This document shows, in pieces, positions 18,279 through 27,174 of a stretch of 64,000 bases of DNA. The notes below the pieces were generated by a model. It was given only the letters and a program-made list of their open reading frames with translations, did no database searches and was not told where the DNA came from. Source of the stretch: an uncultured Clostridia bacterium (lineage in GTDB: Bacteria > Bacillota > Clostridia > UBA1381); assembly GCA_934454035.1 (NCBI GenBank), contig CAKSFY010000001.1:1-64000 (forward strand), in the 5' to 3' direction. The position numbers and the translations under genes are program-made. Every line of letters begins with the position of its first letter. Position 1 is the first letter of the stretch.

Positions 18279-18992
18279 ATGTTTATATTTCCCGCAATAG
18301 ATTTGTATGACAAAAAAGCCGTCCGCCTTTTAAAAGGCGACTACACAAAAATGACCGTATACTCCGACAATCCTGCCGAATTTGCGCATGATTTTGAAAA
18401 ACAGGGCGCAAGGCACATTCATATAGTTGATTTGGAGGGGGCAAAAAGCGGCGGCACTCCCAATATAGAAATTATCCGCGAAATTGTTTCATCGACATCA
18501 CTTTTTTGCGAAGTCGGCGGCGGCATAAGAAATATGGAAACCGCCGAAAAATATATTTCGGCAGGAGTTGACAGAGTTATTCTCGGCACTGCCGCCGTGA
18601 CCGATGATGAATTTTTAAAACGTGCAATTTCCGAATACGGAGATAAAACAGCTGTTGGGGCGGACATAAAGGACGGCTTTATAGCAATAAAAGGCTGGAC
18701 CGAAAAATCAAATTATTCATGCTTTGACTTCTGCAAAAAAATGCAGGATTTCGGCGTTAAGAACATTATCTGCACCGATATTTCAAAGGACGGCGCAATG
18801 AAAGGAACTAATCATGCTCTTTACAAGGAGCTTTCCGAGCGTTTTTCAATGCAGATTACCGCCTCCGGCGGAGTATCAAGCCTTGAGGATATAAAAAAAT
18901 TATCGGCACTCGGAATATACGGAGCTATTATCGGAAAAGCATACTATACCGGCGCGGTAACAATAAAGGACGCATTGGAGGCGGCAAAATGA
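18279..18992 (+). CDS. hisA: ProFAR isomerase (HisA)
   Basis: HisA is a (beta/alpha)8-barrel enzyme that isomerises ProFAR to PRFAR. The 237-residue protein begins MFIFPAIDLYDKKAVRLLKGDY, with the N-terminal catalytic aspartate. The second catalytic aspartate lies in CTDISKDGAMKGTN near residue 165, and phosphate-binding glycine loops occur in both halves. GAAAGGA precedes the ATG. It overlaps hisF by 4 nt (ATGA). Confidence 0.96.
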   Translation: MFIFPAIDLYDKKAVRLLKGDYTKMTVYSDNPAEFAHDFEKQGARHIHIVDLEGAKSGGTPNIEIIREIVSSTSLFCEVGGGIRNMETAEKYISAGVDRVILGTAAVTDDEFLKRAISEYGDKTAVGADIKDGFIAIKGWTEKSNYSCFDFCKKMQDFGVKNIICTDISKDGAMKGTNHALYKELSERFSMQITASGGVSSLEDIKKLSALGIYGAIIGKAYYTGAVTIKDALEAAK

Positions 18993-19747
18993 TTACAAAA
19001 AGAATTATTCCTTGTCTTGACGTAAGAGACGGCAGAGTGGTTAAAGGTGTTAATTTTTCCGGACTTGCCGATGTTTCATCACCCGTGGAGCTGGCTGCAT
19101 ACTATTCCGAAAACGGAGCCGATGAGCTCGTATTTTATGACATAACCGCCTCGGCTGAGGGCAGAAAGCTTTTTACCGATATTTTATGCGAAACCGCAAA
19201 AAAAGTATTTATTCCGCTTACCGTAGGCGGCGGCATAAACACTCTTGGTGATTTTGACAGAGTTTTAAAATGCGGTGCAGACAAAGTAAGCGTAAATTCG
19301 GGCGCTATAAAAAATCCGTCACTTATCTATGAAGCCGCTAAGCGCTACGGCGACCAATGCGTGGTAATTTCCGCTGATGTGAAGCGTGTTGACGGAACTT
19401 TCCGTGTTTTTTCAAAAGGCGGCAGGGAAAACACCGGCATGGAAGCGATAGAATGGATTAAATCATGCGTTGATTCCGGTGCCGGCGAAGTTGTCCTGAA
19501 CTCAATAGATACCGACGGAGTAAAGAAAGGCTTTGACCTCGAAATGCTTGAAGCAGTGTCGGATGCGGTTTCCGTCCCTGTAATCGCATCGGGCGGAGCA
19601 GGCTCTGCCGATGATTTTGTAACCCTATTTAAAACCTTGCCAAAGGTTGACGCAGGACTTGCAGCTTCGATTTTTCATTTCGGAGAAGTAAATATCAATG
19701 AATTAAAACTTAAACTTGCAGAAAATAATATTCCGGTAAGACTTTAG
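18989..19747 (+). CDS. hisF: Imidazole glycerol phosphate synthase, cyclase subunit
   Basis: HisF uses HisH-derived ammonia to convert PRFAR to IGP and AICAR. The 252-residue barrel has the catalytic aspartates in CLDVRDGRVVKGVNF (residue 11 region) and NSIDTDGVKKGFD (near residue 170), plus the N-terminal KRIIPC seal. It is translationally coupled to hisA and lies 12 nt before hisIE. Confidence 0.97.
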   Translation: MITKRIIPCLDVRDGRVVKGVNFSGLADVSSPVELAAYYSENGADELVFYDITASAEGRKLFTDILCETAKKVFIPLTVGGGINTLGDFDRVLKCGADKVSVNSGAIKNPSLIYEAAKRYGDQCVVISADVKRVDGTFRVFSKGGRENTGMEAIEWIKSCVDSGAGEVVLNSIDTDGVKKGFDLEMLEAVSDAVSVPVIASGGAGSADDFVTLFKTLPKVDAGLAASIFHFGEVNINELKLKLAENNIPVRL

Positions 19748-19759
19748 GAGGATAAAAAA

Positions 19760-20410
19760 ATGATAAATATTGATGAACTGAAATTTGACGAAAAGGGCCT
19801 GATTCCGGCAATTGTCATCGATGCAGTTTCAAAAAAACTGCTCACTCTGGCGTATATGAACAGAGAAAGCCTTAAAATATCAGAAGAAAAAGGACTTTGC
19901 TGCTTTTGGAGCCGTTCCAGAAACGAGTTGTGGCTCAAAGGCGAAACAAGCGGCAATTATCAGCACATTGTCTCTATTACGGCTGACTGCGACAAAGACG
20001 CACTGCAAATATTGGTTGAAAAAGACGGACCTGCATGCCACACAGGCACTGAAAGCTGCTTTACAAATCCCGTATGGGAAAGCGACAGCCTGTCGGAATT
20101 TTCTTTAGAATCCCTCTATGAGCTTATAAAGGGACGAAAAACAAGCAAGCAGGAGGGTTCATATACAACATATCTTTTTGAAAAAGGACTTGATAAAATT
20201 TTAAAAAAGGTCGGCGAAGAATCGACCGAAGTCATAATTGCGGCAAAAGCAGAGGATAAAAAGGAAACTGTTTACGAAATCGCAGATCTTGCTTATCATG
20301 TGCTTGTTTTAATGGTCGAAGCAGGGATTTCCGTGGAGGATATCCAAAAAGAGCTTGCTTCCCGCCATGTCATAGACCATAAAATAAAGCAGGAGAAAAT
20401 GACAAAATGA
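19760..20410 (+). CDS. hisIE: Bifunctional phosphoribosyl-AMP cyclohydrolase/phosphoribosyl-ATP pyrophosphatase
   Basis: This is a 216-residue HisI-HisE fusion. The N-terminal HisI half has metal-binding DCDKDAL and [12 protein letters not shown] (near residues 75-100). The C-terminal HisE half (about 120-210) has [19 protein letters not shown], a MazG-like pyrophosphohydrolase helix. It performs steps 2 and 3 of the pathway. AGGAGGA precedes the ATG. Confidence 0.96.
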   Translation: MINIDELKFDEKGLIPAIVIDAVSKKLLTLAYMNRESLKISEEKGLCCFWSRSRNELWLKGETSGNYQHIVSITADCDKDALQILVEKDGPACHTGTESCFTNPVWESDSLSEFSLESLYELIKGRKTSKQEGSYTTYLFEKGLDKILKKVGEESTEVIIAAKAEDKKETVYEIADLAYHVLVLMVEAGISVEDIQKELASRHVIDHKIKQEKMTK

Positions 20411-21168
20411 TTACCGATTTACACACACACACAATCTACTGCGACGGAAAAAACACTCCGGAAGAAATGGTGTTGTCAGCAATTGATAAAGGAATAGACT
20501 GTCTCGGATTCTCGGCACATTCTTATACATTTTTTGATACAAGGTATTGCATGAAAAAAGAAGCCTACGGCGCATACAAAAGTGAAATACGCTCGCTAAA
20601 AGAGAAATATGCCCCGAAAATTAAAATACTGTGCGGAATTGAACAGGATTTTTATTCCGATATGCCGGCAGATGATTTTGATTATGTTATCGGCTCGGTA
20701 CATTATTTAAAAAAAGGATCGGATTATCTTTTTGTCGATGAAAGTATTGAAATACTTAAAGATATAATTGCAAATTATTACGGCGGTGACCCTTACTCGC
20801 TTGCAGAGGACTATTTTGATACCGTTTCAAAACTTCCGGAATCGACAAGCATTATCGGACATTTTGACCTTTTGACAAAATTTAATGAAAAATATCCGTT
20901 ATTTGATGAATCAAATGAAAGATATATAAAAGCATATCGTGCGGCAATTGATAAGCTCATCCGGCTTAAAATCCCATTCGAGGTCAATACCGGGGCAATA
21001 TCAAGAGGTTACAGAACAAGCAGTTACCCGAGTATTCCCCAACTCGAATATATACATAAAATGGGCGGCAGCGTTATCTTATCGAGTGACAGTCACAGTA
21101 CGGACAGTTTATGCTTTTTGTTTGATACCGAAAAGGAAACTTTAAGGAAAATTGGTTTCCGTATTTGA
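20407..21168 (+). CDS. hisK: Histidinol-phosphatase, PHP family
   Basis: This 253-residue PHP-domain phosphoesterase starts [13 protein letters not shown], a metal-binding HxH. It also has [15 protein letters not shown] and a C-terminal SSDSH, the other metal ligands. PHP proteins of this size placed in his operons (HisK/HisJ) dephosphorylate histidinol phosphate. It overlaps hisIE by 4 nt and completes the operon, because hisB here lacks its own phosphatase domain. Confidence 0.92.
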   Translation: MITDLHTHTIYCDGKNTPEEMVLSAIDKGIDCLGFSAHSYTFFDTRYCMKKEAYGAYKSEIRSLKEKYAPKIKILCGIEQDFYSDMPADDFDYVIGSVHYLKKGSDYLFVDESIEILKDIIANYYGGDPYSLAEDYFDTVSKLPESTSIIGHFDLLTKFNEKYPLFDESNERYIKAYRAAIDKLIRLKIPFEVNTGAISRGYRTSSYPSIPQLEYIHKMGGSVILSSDSHSTDSLCFLFDTEKETLRKIGFRI

Positions 21169-21183
21169 AAAAAGTTTCACTTT

Positions 21184-21361
21184 TTGGTTTACATAATATC
21201 CGATTTGTGTATGTTACATAAAGATTACTATCCACGTTATCCACACGGTTATCCACACATTTTTTATAAAAAACAATGTATAAAATCACTAAATGAGTGA
21301 TTTTATCAAAAAAGCGTGGATAACTTTTATTTTTTACACACACTGTCTTGGTTTACATAAT
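21184..21361. other. DnaA-box cluster between 14-bp direct repeats (candidate replication origin or DnaA-controlled region)
   Basis: This is the core of a 317-base non-coding stretch (21169-21485). Two perfect DnaA boxes TTATCCACA occur at 21237-21245 and 21249-21257. CTATCCACG directly precedes them (21228-21236), and TTATCCACG lies on the minus strand at 21315-21323. Between the forward and reverse boxes is an 11-bp perfect inverted repeat (21280-21290 with 21296-21306, 5-nt loop). The 14-mer TTGGTTTACATAAT occurs at 21184-21197 and again at 21348-21361, flanking the set. The stretch is very A/T-rich. No dnaA or dnaN is in the window, so origin function is an inference. Confidence 0.6.
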
Positions 21362-21395
21362 TCATTTTTCACCATAGGAATTATACTTTTTTTAC

Positions 21396-21424
21396 TTGAC
21401 CTGACAAAAACAATATGATATACT
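21396..21424 (+). promoter_or_regulatory. Sigma-A-type promoter of rnmV
   Basis: TTGACC (21396-21401), 17-nt spacer and TATACT (21419-21424) lie about 60 nt before the rnmV start and 35 nt after the second 14-bp repeat of the DnaA-box region. The position would allow DnaA to affect this promoter. Confidence 0.75.
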
Positions 21425-21485
21425 TTTTACATAGACAAGATGTTCATTAAATATATTTTTAACCATGCAAGGAAGTGAATCCGGT

Positions 21486-22076
21486 TTGTACCACATAAAA
21501 GAATGTATCGTAGTTGAGGGAACATATGACAAAATCAAGCTTTCGCAAATTGTTGACGGTGCAATTTTTGTAACCGGCGGATTTTCGATATTTAACAGAA
21601 AAAAAGATATAGAAACGCTCAAAACCTTCGCCGATAAATGCGGAGTCGTGATTCTTACCGATTCGGATGCGGCAGGCTTTAAAATAAGAAATTTTATTAA
21701 GCAGACGCTTCCGAAAGGCAAAATCAAGCATGCATATATCCCGGCAATAAAAGGCAGGGAAAAGCGCAAAAACAAGCCCGGCAAGGAAGGGCTTCTCGGC
21801 GTTGAGGGAGTGAATGACGATATAATCATAAACGCACTGAAAAATGCCGGCTGCACAATTGACGGCGAATGTATAAAGTATCAAAAAAATAAAATCACAA
21901 AATCTGATTTGTACGCGGCAGGTCTGTCCGGCGGAAGCGAAAGCGCTCAGAAACGCAGATGCTTATGCGAGGCATTGGGACTCCCGGGCAGAATATCGGC
22001 AAATATGCTTGTAGATTCCGTAAACGCAATTATGTCAAAAGATGACTTTTTTGACATCGTTAAAAGCATATACTAA
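21486..22076 (+). CDS. rnmV: Ribonuclease M5 (5S rRNA maturase), TOPRIM family
   Basis: RNase M5 trims 5S rRNA precursors in low-GC gram-positives. The protein (about 196 residues) has an N-terminal TOPRIM domain, with the glutamate in IVVEGTYDK and the DxD in ILTDSDAAGF near residue 60, followed by the DUF4093 C-terminal half typical of RnmV. The best start is TTG at 21486, because AAGGAAGTG lies 8 nt upstream. The ATG at 21465 has no ribosome site and would put that purine run inside the coding sequence. It has its own promoter and is followed by a strong terminator. Confidence 0.9.
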   Translation: MYHIKECIVVEGTYDKIKLSQIVDGAIFVTGGFSIFNRKKDIETLKTFADKCGVVILTDSDAAGFKIRNFIKQTLPKGKIKHAYIPAIKGREKRKNKPGKEGLLGVEGVNDDIIINALKNAGCTIDGECIKYQKNKITKSDLYAAGLSGGSESAQKRRCLCEALGLPGRISANMLVDSVNAIMSKDDFFDIVKSIY

Positions 22077-22109
22077 AAAAAGCGCAATTTTAATATGCGC
22101 TTTTTTAGT
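22072..22109. terminator. Bidirectional terminator between rnmV and asnS
   Basis: ACTAAAAAAAGCGCA and TGCGCTTTTTTAGT pair across a 9-nt A/T loop. The rnmV stop codon lies in the left arm. T-rich arms on both sides allow it to serve the convergent genes rnmV (plus) and asnS (minus). Confidence 0.85.
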
Positions 22110-22125
22110 ATAAATTCTATATAAA

Positions 22126-23520
22126 TTAAAATTCTGCATTTCCGACAGTTCTCGGATAAGGAATTACGTCTCTGATATTTGCAATGCCGGTGATATACAT
22201 AATGATTCTTTCAAAACCGAGTCCGTAGCCTGCGTGCTTTGTGCCGCCGTAACGTCTCAAATTCAAATACCACCAGTAATCTTCCTCGGCAAGTCCAAGC
22301 TCTTTCATTCTCTCGGTCAGAATGTCAAGTCTTTCTTCACGCTGGCTTCCGCCTATAATCTCACCCACTCCGGGCACAAGCATATCCATTGCCGCAACCG
22401 TCTTGCCGTCATCGTTAAGGCGCATATAGAAGGATTTGATTTCTTTAGGATAATCAACAACAAAAATCGGTTTTTTGTAAACCTTTTCTGTAAGATATCT
22501 TTCATGCTCCGTCTGCAAATCGCATCCCCATTCAACCGGATACTTAAAGTCTGCACCGCTCTTTTTGAGTATTTCGACTGCCTCTGTGTAAGTAACCTTT
22601 TCATACTCACTGTTAACAAGTGCGATAAGTCTTTCTTTCAGCGTCTTATCCACAAAGCTGTTGAAAAATTCAATCTCCTGCGAGCATTTTTCAAGAACAT
22701 GATTTACAATAAACTGTATCATATCCCATGCAAGCTGCATATTGTCGTCCAAATCCGCAAATGCAATTTCCGGTTCTATCATCCAAAACTCAGCTGCATG
22801 ACGCGCGGTATTTGAATTTTCCGCACGGAAAGTCGGTCCGAAAGTATAAATATTTCCGAATGCCATTGCATATGTTTCGCCCTCAAGCTGACCGGACACG
22901 GTCAGGTTAGCGCTTTTGCCGAAAAAGTCCTTTGAAAAGTCAACCTTTCCGTCCTCGGTTTTGGGAACATCATTAAGGTCGAGAGTTGTTACTCTGAACA
23001 TTTCGCCCGCACCCTCGCAGTCTGAACCCGTAATAAGCGGAGTATGAACATACACAAATCCTCTGTCATTAAAGAATTTATGAATTGCAAATGCAACCTC
23101 GCTTCTTACTCTGAACACTGCCGAGAAAAGATTTGTTCTCGGTCTTAAATATGCCTGTTCACGCAAAAACTCAACAGTATGTCTTTTCGGCTGAAGCGGA
23201 TAATCCGGAGTCGAAGTTCCCTCAACCTCAATTTTTTCAGCCTTGATTTCAAACGGCTGCTTCATATTCGGAGTGAGTGCAACTCTGCCGGTTACAACCA
23301 CTGCAGAGCCGACATTGAGCTTGCTTATTTCGTCATAATTTGAAATAATATCACGTTCAAATACAACCTGAACGCATTTAAAGCAGCTGCCGTCGTTCAA
23401 ATCGATAAAACCGAATTGCTTGCTGTCACGGATATTTCTCACCCAACCGCCCAATGTGACGGTTTTTTCCGAGTATTTTTCGGAATCGGCATATATGTTC
23501 TTTACTAGTTCTCTAATCAT
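22126..23520 (-). CDS. asnS: Asparaginyl-tRNA synthetase
   Basis: This class IIb synthetase charges tRNA-Asn. An N-terminal OB-fold anticodon domain ([24 protein letters not shown]) is followed by the catalytic core with motif 2 ([21 protein letters not shown]) and a C-terminal motif 3 [13 protein letters not shown]. The [12 protein letters not shown] insert region is typical of AsnRS rather than AspRS. The ATG at 23520 is preferred to the adjacent TTG at 23523. There is no promoter or leader in the 28-nt gap to icd, so it appears to be the third gene of acn-icd-asnS. Confidence 0.95.
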   Translation of the reverse strand: MIRELVKNIYADSEKYSEKTVTLGGWVRNIRDSKQFGFIDLNDGSCFKCVQVVFERDIISNYDEISKLNVGSAVVVTGRVALTPNMKQPFEIKAEKIEVEGTSTPDYPLQPKRHTVEFLREQAYLRPRTNLFSAVFRVRSEVAFAIHKFFNDRGFVYVHTPLITGSDCEGAGEMFRVTTLDLNDVPKTEDGKVDFSKDFFGKSANLTVSGQLEGETYAMAFGNIYTFGPTFRAENSNTARHAAEFWMIEPEIAFADLDDNMQLAWDMIQFIVNHVLEKCSQEIEFFNSFVDKTLKERLIALVNSEYEKVTYTEAVEILKKSGADFKYPVEWGCDLQTEHERYLTEKVYKKPIFVVDYPKEIKSFYMRLNDDGKTVAAMDMLVPGVGEIIGGSQREERLDILTERMKELGLAEEDYWWYLNLRRYGGTKHAGYGLGFERIIMYITGIANIRDVIPYPRTVGNAEF

Positions 23521-23548
23521 CAATTACATCTCAATTCTTTATAATATT

Positions 23549-24715
23549 TTACAGTGATTTTATTGTGTCCATAACATAGTCAGCAAATTCAGCTCCGGTG
23601 CAGCCTGTATCTCTGCCTGTGATTGTGAGCTTCTTTTCTTCATACATACACTTGTCCAAAGCCTTTTCCAGCTTATCTGCCTTTTCCTGATAACCTATAT
23701 GAGAAAGCAGCATAACCGCAGCTCTTATAATAGAGCACGGGTCTGCATATTTGTCTCTGCCCTCTGCAACCATTCTCGGTGCGCTGCCGTGAATAGCTTC
23801 AAACATTGCATATTTTTTACCGATATTTGCACTGCCTGCCGTACCTACGCCGCCCTGGAATTCAGCCGCCTCATCGGTGATAATGTCGCCGTAGAGATTA
23901 GGCAGAACAACAACCTGGAACTGAGTTCTTCTTTTCGGGTCAACAAGTTTTGCGGTCATAATATCAATATACCAGTCGTCAAGCTCTATTCCCGGATAAT
24001 CCTTTGCTACCTCCTGGCAGGTCTTTAAAAATTTGCCGTCAGTTGTTTTAATAACATTTGCTTTTGTTACGCAGGTGACTCTTGTTTTTCCGTTCTTTTT
24101 GGCATATTCAAATGCTGCTCTTGCAATTCTTTCCGAACCGTCCGCAGTTGTAACAACAAAATCGACTGCCAAATCATCATTCACATTTACGCCTTTTGAG
24201 CCGACCGCATATCCGCCCTCGGTATTTTCGCGGTAGAATGTCCAGTCTATTCCCTGTTCCGGAACCTTAACCGGGCGAACATTTGCGAAAAGATCCAGCT
24301 CTTTTCTCATAGCAACATTTGCGCTTTCGATATTCGGCCAGGGGTCGCCTGCTCTGGGAGTGGTTGTCGGTCCTTTTAAGATAACGTGGCACTTTTTAAG
24401 CTCTGCAAGCACATCGTCAGGAATCGGCTTATTTACTTTGACTCTGTTTTCGATTGTGAGTCCGTCAATTACTTTAAATTCAACCTTGTTTTTGTCCACT
24501 TCATCGGCAAGCAAAAACTCAAGTATTCTCTGTGCTTCGTGAGTAATTGCAGGGCCTATTCCGTCACCGCCGCAAACTCCGATAACGATTTTATCGAGTT
24601 TGGAATAATCGATAAAATCCTTTTCTTCTTTCATTTTTTCAACTCTTTTTTTCTGCTCGGCAAGCACTGCGGCGAATTTTTCCGCTGCCTGCTGAATATC
24701 CTTATCATATGTCAT
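23549..24715 (-). CDS. icd: NAD(P)-dependent isocitrate dehydrogenase
   Basis: This 388-residue beta-decarboxylating dehydrogenase has an N-terminal helical extension of about 40 residues before VIGVCGGDGIGP. The isocitrate-binding block TTPRAGDPWPNIESANVAMR (near residues 115-135), YRENTEGGYAVG, NLYGDIITDEAAE and the cofactor loop HGSAPRM near residue 310 are present. The cofactor cannot be settled by eye. It sits 12 nt after aconitase, so citrate is converted to 2-oxoglutarate by adjacent gene products. It is read as isocitrate rather than isopropylmalate dehydrogenase from the isocitrate-type block and from its neighbour. Confidence 0.9.
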   Translation of the reverse strand: MTYDKDIQQAAEKFAAVLAEQKKRVEKMKEEKDFIDYSKLDKIVIGVCGGDGIGPAITHEAQRILEFLLADEVDKNKVEFKVIDGLTIENRVKVNKPIPDDVLAELKKCHVILKGPTTTPRAGDPWPNIESANVAMRKELDLFANVRPVKVPEQGIDWTFYRENTEGGYAVGSKGVNVNDDLAVDFVVTTADGSERIARAAFEYAKKNGKTRVTCVTKANVIKTTDGKFLKTCQEVAKDYPGIELDDWYIDIMTAKLVDPKRRTQFQVVVLPNLYGDIITDEAAEFQGGVGTAGSANIGKKYAMFEAIHGSAPRMVAEGRDKYADPCSIIRAAVMLLSHIGYQEKADKLEKALDKCMYEEKKLTITGRDTGCTGAEFADYVMDTIKSL

Positions 24716-24727
24716 TTTTTAGTCTCC

Positions 24728-26662
24728 TTATTTATTCAAATTCTTTGTATAATTCAAAAGTCCGCCTGCCAAGAGCATTCCCTTTTGACGCTCGGAAAGA
24801 TTTACGTTTGCATTAAACGAGAATCCCTTTGTTTTGTTTTCAACCGTTATAACAGAACCTTTTTCAATCTGCTCCGGTACATTCAAAATCTCCAGCTCAT
24901 CGCCTTGATCGATTAAATCATAATCGGCTTCATTTTCAAATGTCATAGGTATAATTCCTGCATTAATCAGATTTGCCATATGGATTCTGGCAAATGATTT
25001 TGTGATAACCGCTTTTACGCCAAGATAGAGCGGAGCAAGTGCCGCATGTTCTCTTGACGAACCCTGACCGTAGTTTGAGCCGCCCACAATAACCGATTTA
25101 CCCATTTCAAGCGCACGCTTCGGGAACTGGTCATCGCATACGGCAAAACAATGCTTTGAAATTTCGGGAATATTTGAACGCAGCGGCAAAATCTTTGCGC
25201 CTGCCGGCATAATATGGTCGGTTGTAATATTATCGCCTACCTTTAAACTGCATCCGGCGGTTATATTCTGCGCCATAGGCTCCGCAACCGGGAAAGGCTT
25301 AATATTCGGGCCTCTCAAAACCTCTACGGTATCCATTTTATCTTCTTCTATGGGAGGAACTACCATATTATCATTTATTTCAAAATATTCCGGCATTTTT
25401 ATCTCCGGTATTTCGCCGAGAGTTCTCGGGTCTGTGAGCACACCTGTCAACGCCGAAGCAGCCGCAAGTTCCGGAGATACAAGATAAATCTGCGCATCCT
25501 TTGTACCCGAACGTCCCTCAAAGTTCCTGTTAAAAGTTCTTAATGATATACCCTTTGAATTAGGCGACTGCCCCATGCCGATACACGGTCCGCAAGCGCT
25601 TTCCAAAATTCTTGCACCTGCTGCAATCATTGTTGCCAAAGCTCCGTTTTCGGCAAGCATATTAAGAACTTGCTTTGAACCCGGTGCAATTGAAAGCGAA
25701 ACATCCGGATGAACGGTTTTGCCTTTTAAAATATAAGCAACCTTCATCATATCCATCAATGAAGAGTTTGTGCATGAGCCGATACATACCTGATCGATTT
25801 TTAAATTTCCGATTTCTTCAACCGATTTTACATTATCCGGAGAATGAGGACAAGCAACCAGCGGAACAAGCTCTGACAAATTAATTTTGATTTCCTCATC
25901 ATAAACCGCGTCTTCATCTGCCGAAAGCGGAGTGTAATCCTCTTCTCTCTTTTGTGCTTTCAAAAAACCTCTCGTTACATCATCGGACGGGAAAATGGAA
26001 GTCGTAGCGCCAAGCTCGGCACCCATATTGGTTATGGTCGCTCTTTCGGGTACAGACAGTGTCTTTACTCCCTCGCCGGTATATTCTATTACTTTTCCTA
26101 CGCCGCCCTTAACCGTCATTCTCTTTAATACTTCCAAAATAACATCCTTTGCGGCAACCCACGGATTAAGCCTGCCGGTCAGTTCAACCTTGACAACCTT
26201 CGGGCAAGTGATATAATATGTTCCTCCGCCCATAGCAACCGCAACATCCATGCCGCCGGCACCTATTGCTATCATTCCCAGTCCGCCGCCGGTAGGAGTA
26301 TGGCTGTCCGAACCTATAAGTGTTTTGCCCGGAATCCCGAAACGCTCAAGATGAACCTGATGGCAAATCCCGTTGCCGGGTCTTGAAAAATAAATTCCGT
26401 GTTTTTTGCAGACACTGCCGATAAATCTGTGGTCGTCCGCATTTTCAAATCCGCTCTGAAGCGTATTGTGATCGATATATGCAACCGAGCGTTCCGTCTT
26501 TACTCTCGGTACACCCATTGCTTCAAATTCAAGATATGCCATCGTTCCGGTAGCATCCTGAGTCAAAGTCTGGTCAATTTTTATTCCGATTTCTTCGCCT
26601 TTTATCATCTTGCCCTCTCTCAAATGAGCGGACAGGATTTTCTCTGTCAAAGTCAAACCCAT
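24728..26662 (-). CDS. acn: Aconitate hydratase
   Basis: This 644-residue [4Fe-4S] aconitase isomerises citrate to isocitrate. Cluster cysteines are in IGSCTNSS (near residue 297) and ESACGPCIGMGQ (near residue 360). SDSHTPTGGGLGM and the swivel-domain GSNYGQGSSREHAAL are present. The length and HxxTxTxD-like N-terminus fit the compact clostridial/mitochondrial-type subgroup rather than the 900-residue AcnA. GGAGG lies 7 nt before the ATG. It heads the operon acn-icd-asnS. Confidence 0.94.
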   Translation of the reverse strand: MGLTLTEKILSAHLREGKMIKGEEIGIKIDQTLTQDATGTMAYLEFEAMGVPRVKTERSVAYIDHNTLQSGFENADDHRFIGSVCKKHGIYFSRPGNGICHQVHLERFGIPGKTLIGSDSHTPTGGGLGMIAIGAGGMDVAVAMGGGTYYITCPKVVKVELTGRLNPWVAAKDVILEVLKRMTVKGGVGKVIEYTGEGVKTLSVPERATITNMGAELGATTSIFPSDDVTRGFLKAQKREEDYTPLSADEDAVYDEEIKINLSELVPLVACPHSPDNVKSVEEIGNLKIDQVCIGSCTNSSLMDMMKVAYILKGKTVHPDVSLSIAPGSKQVLNMLAENGALATMIAAGARILESACGPCIGMGQSPNSKGISLRTFNRNFEGRSGTKDAQIYLVSPELAAASALTGVLTDPRTLGEIPEIKMPEYFEINDNMVVPPIEEDKMDTVEVLRGPNIKPFPVAEPMAQNITAGCSLKVGDNITTDHIMPAGAKILPLRSNIPEISKHCFAVCDDQFPKRALEMGKSVIVGGSNYGQGSSREHAALAPLYLGVKAVITKSFARIHMANLINAGIIPMTFENEADYDLIDQGDELEILNVPEQIEKGSVITVENKTKGFSFNANVNLSERQKGMLLAGGLLNYTKNLNK

Positions 26663-26695
26663 GTCAATTCCTCCAAATCTCTTCTTATATATATT

Positions 26696-26724
26696 ATTTT
26701 ACAAAAAAAAGAGCGTTTTGTCAA
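26696..26724 (-). promoter_or_regulatory. Sigma-A-type promoter of acn-icd-asnS
   Basis: On the minus strand TTGACA (26724-26719), a 17-nt T-rich spacer and TAAAAT (26701-26696) are followed about 33 nt later by the acn start and its GGAGG site. Confidence 0.8.
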
Positions 26725-26854
26725 TGCTTTGCCGAATACTTATGATAAAAAAACTTGCCGCAAATAAAGTATATTCTTGTTATTTTTCACAAAATAAGCC
26801 CTATATGCATATTTATACAATAGTAAAACGCTCTTGAAAGGCAGGTTATAAGGA

Positions 26855-27151
26855 ATGCTTAAGGAAATTCTGTTATGTACCGAAGCCGTATTCTGCATGA
26901 TAGGAATAATATTTTCGGCAAAGTACATATTCGGGCAAATATGCAAAAAAAGCCGCTCCGCTCCGAAATTCACATTCGGAATAAGCGACAATCCCGACAG
27001 TATTGAAGGAACTGTCCGGCAGCTTATAAAAAGCTTTCCCGACTCCGAGATACTCATTTTGGACGCAGGCAGCGAGGAAGAATCTAAAGAAATTATACAT
27101 AAATTATGCAAAGATTTCGGTTGTGTAAAATATATGGGACTGTTCAAATGA
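26855..27151 (+). CDS. Small membrane-anchored hypothetical protein
   Basis: I do not recognise this 98-residue protein. It has one N-terminal hydrophobic segment (about residues 5-25), a basic linker, and a soluble part with SEILILDAGSEEESKEII near residues 62-80, which resembles the start of a nucleotide-sugar-type Rossmann strand but is too short to assign. Purines (AAAGG, AAGGA) precede the ATG, although spacing is not ideal. Its stop codon lies inside the convergent terminator hairpin, which supports a real gene. It is divergent from acn and convergent with rubrerythrin. Confidence 0.55.
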   Translation: MLKEILLCTEAVFCMIGIIFSAKYIFGQICKKSRSAPKFTFGISDNPDSIEGTVRQLIKSFPDSEILILDAGSEEESKEIIHKLCKDFGCVKYMGLFK

Positions 27152-27163
27152 ACAGTCCCATAT
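27132..27163. terminator. Convergent terminator hairpin
   Basis: ATATGGGACTGTTCA pairs perfectly with TGAACAGTCCCATAT; the four central bases form the loop. It is followed by TTACTTTT on the plus strand and by ATATTTT on the minus strand. It separates the plus-strand small membrane protein from the minus-strand rubrerythrin, and the small gene's stop codon is within it. Confidence 0.75.
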
Positions 27164-27174
27164 TACTTTTTAGG

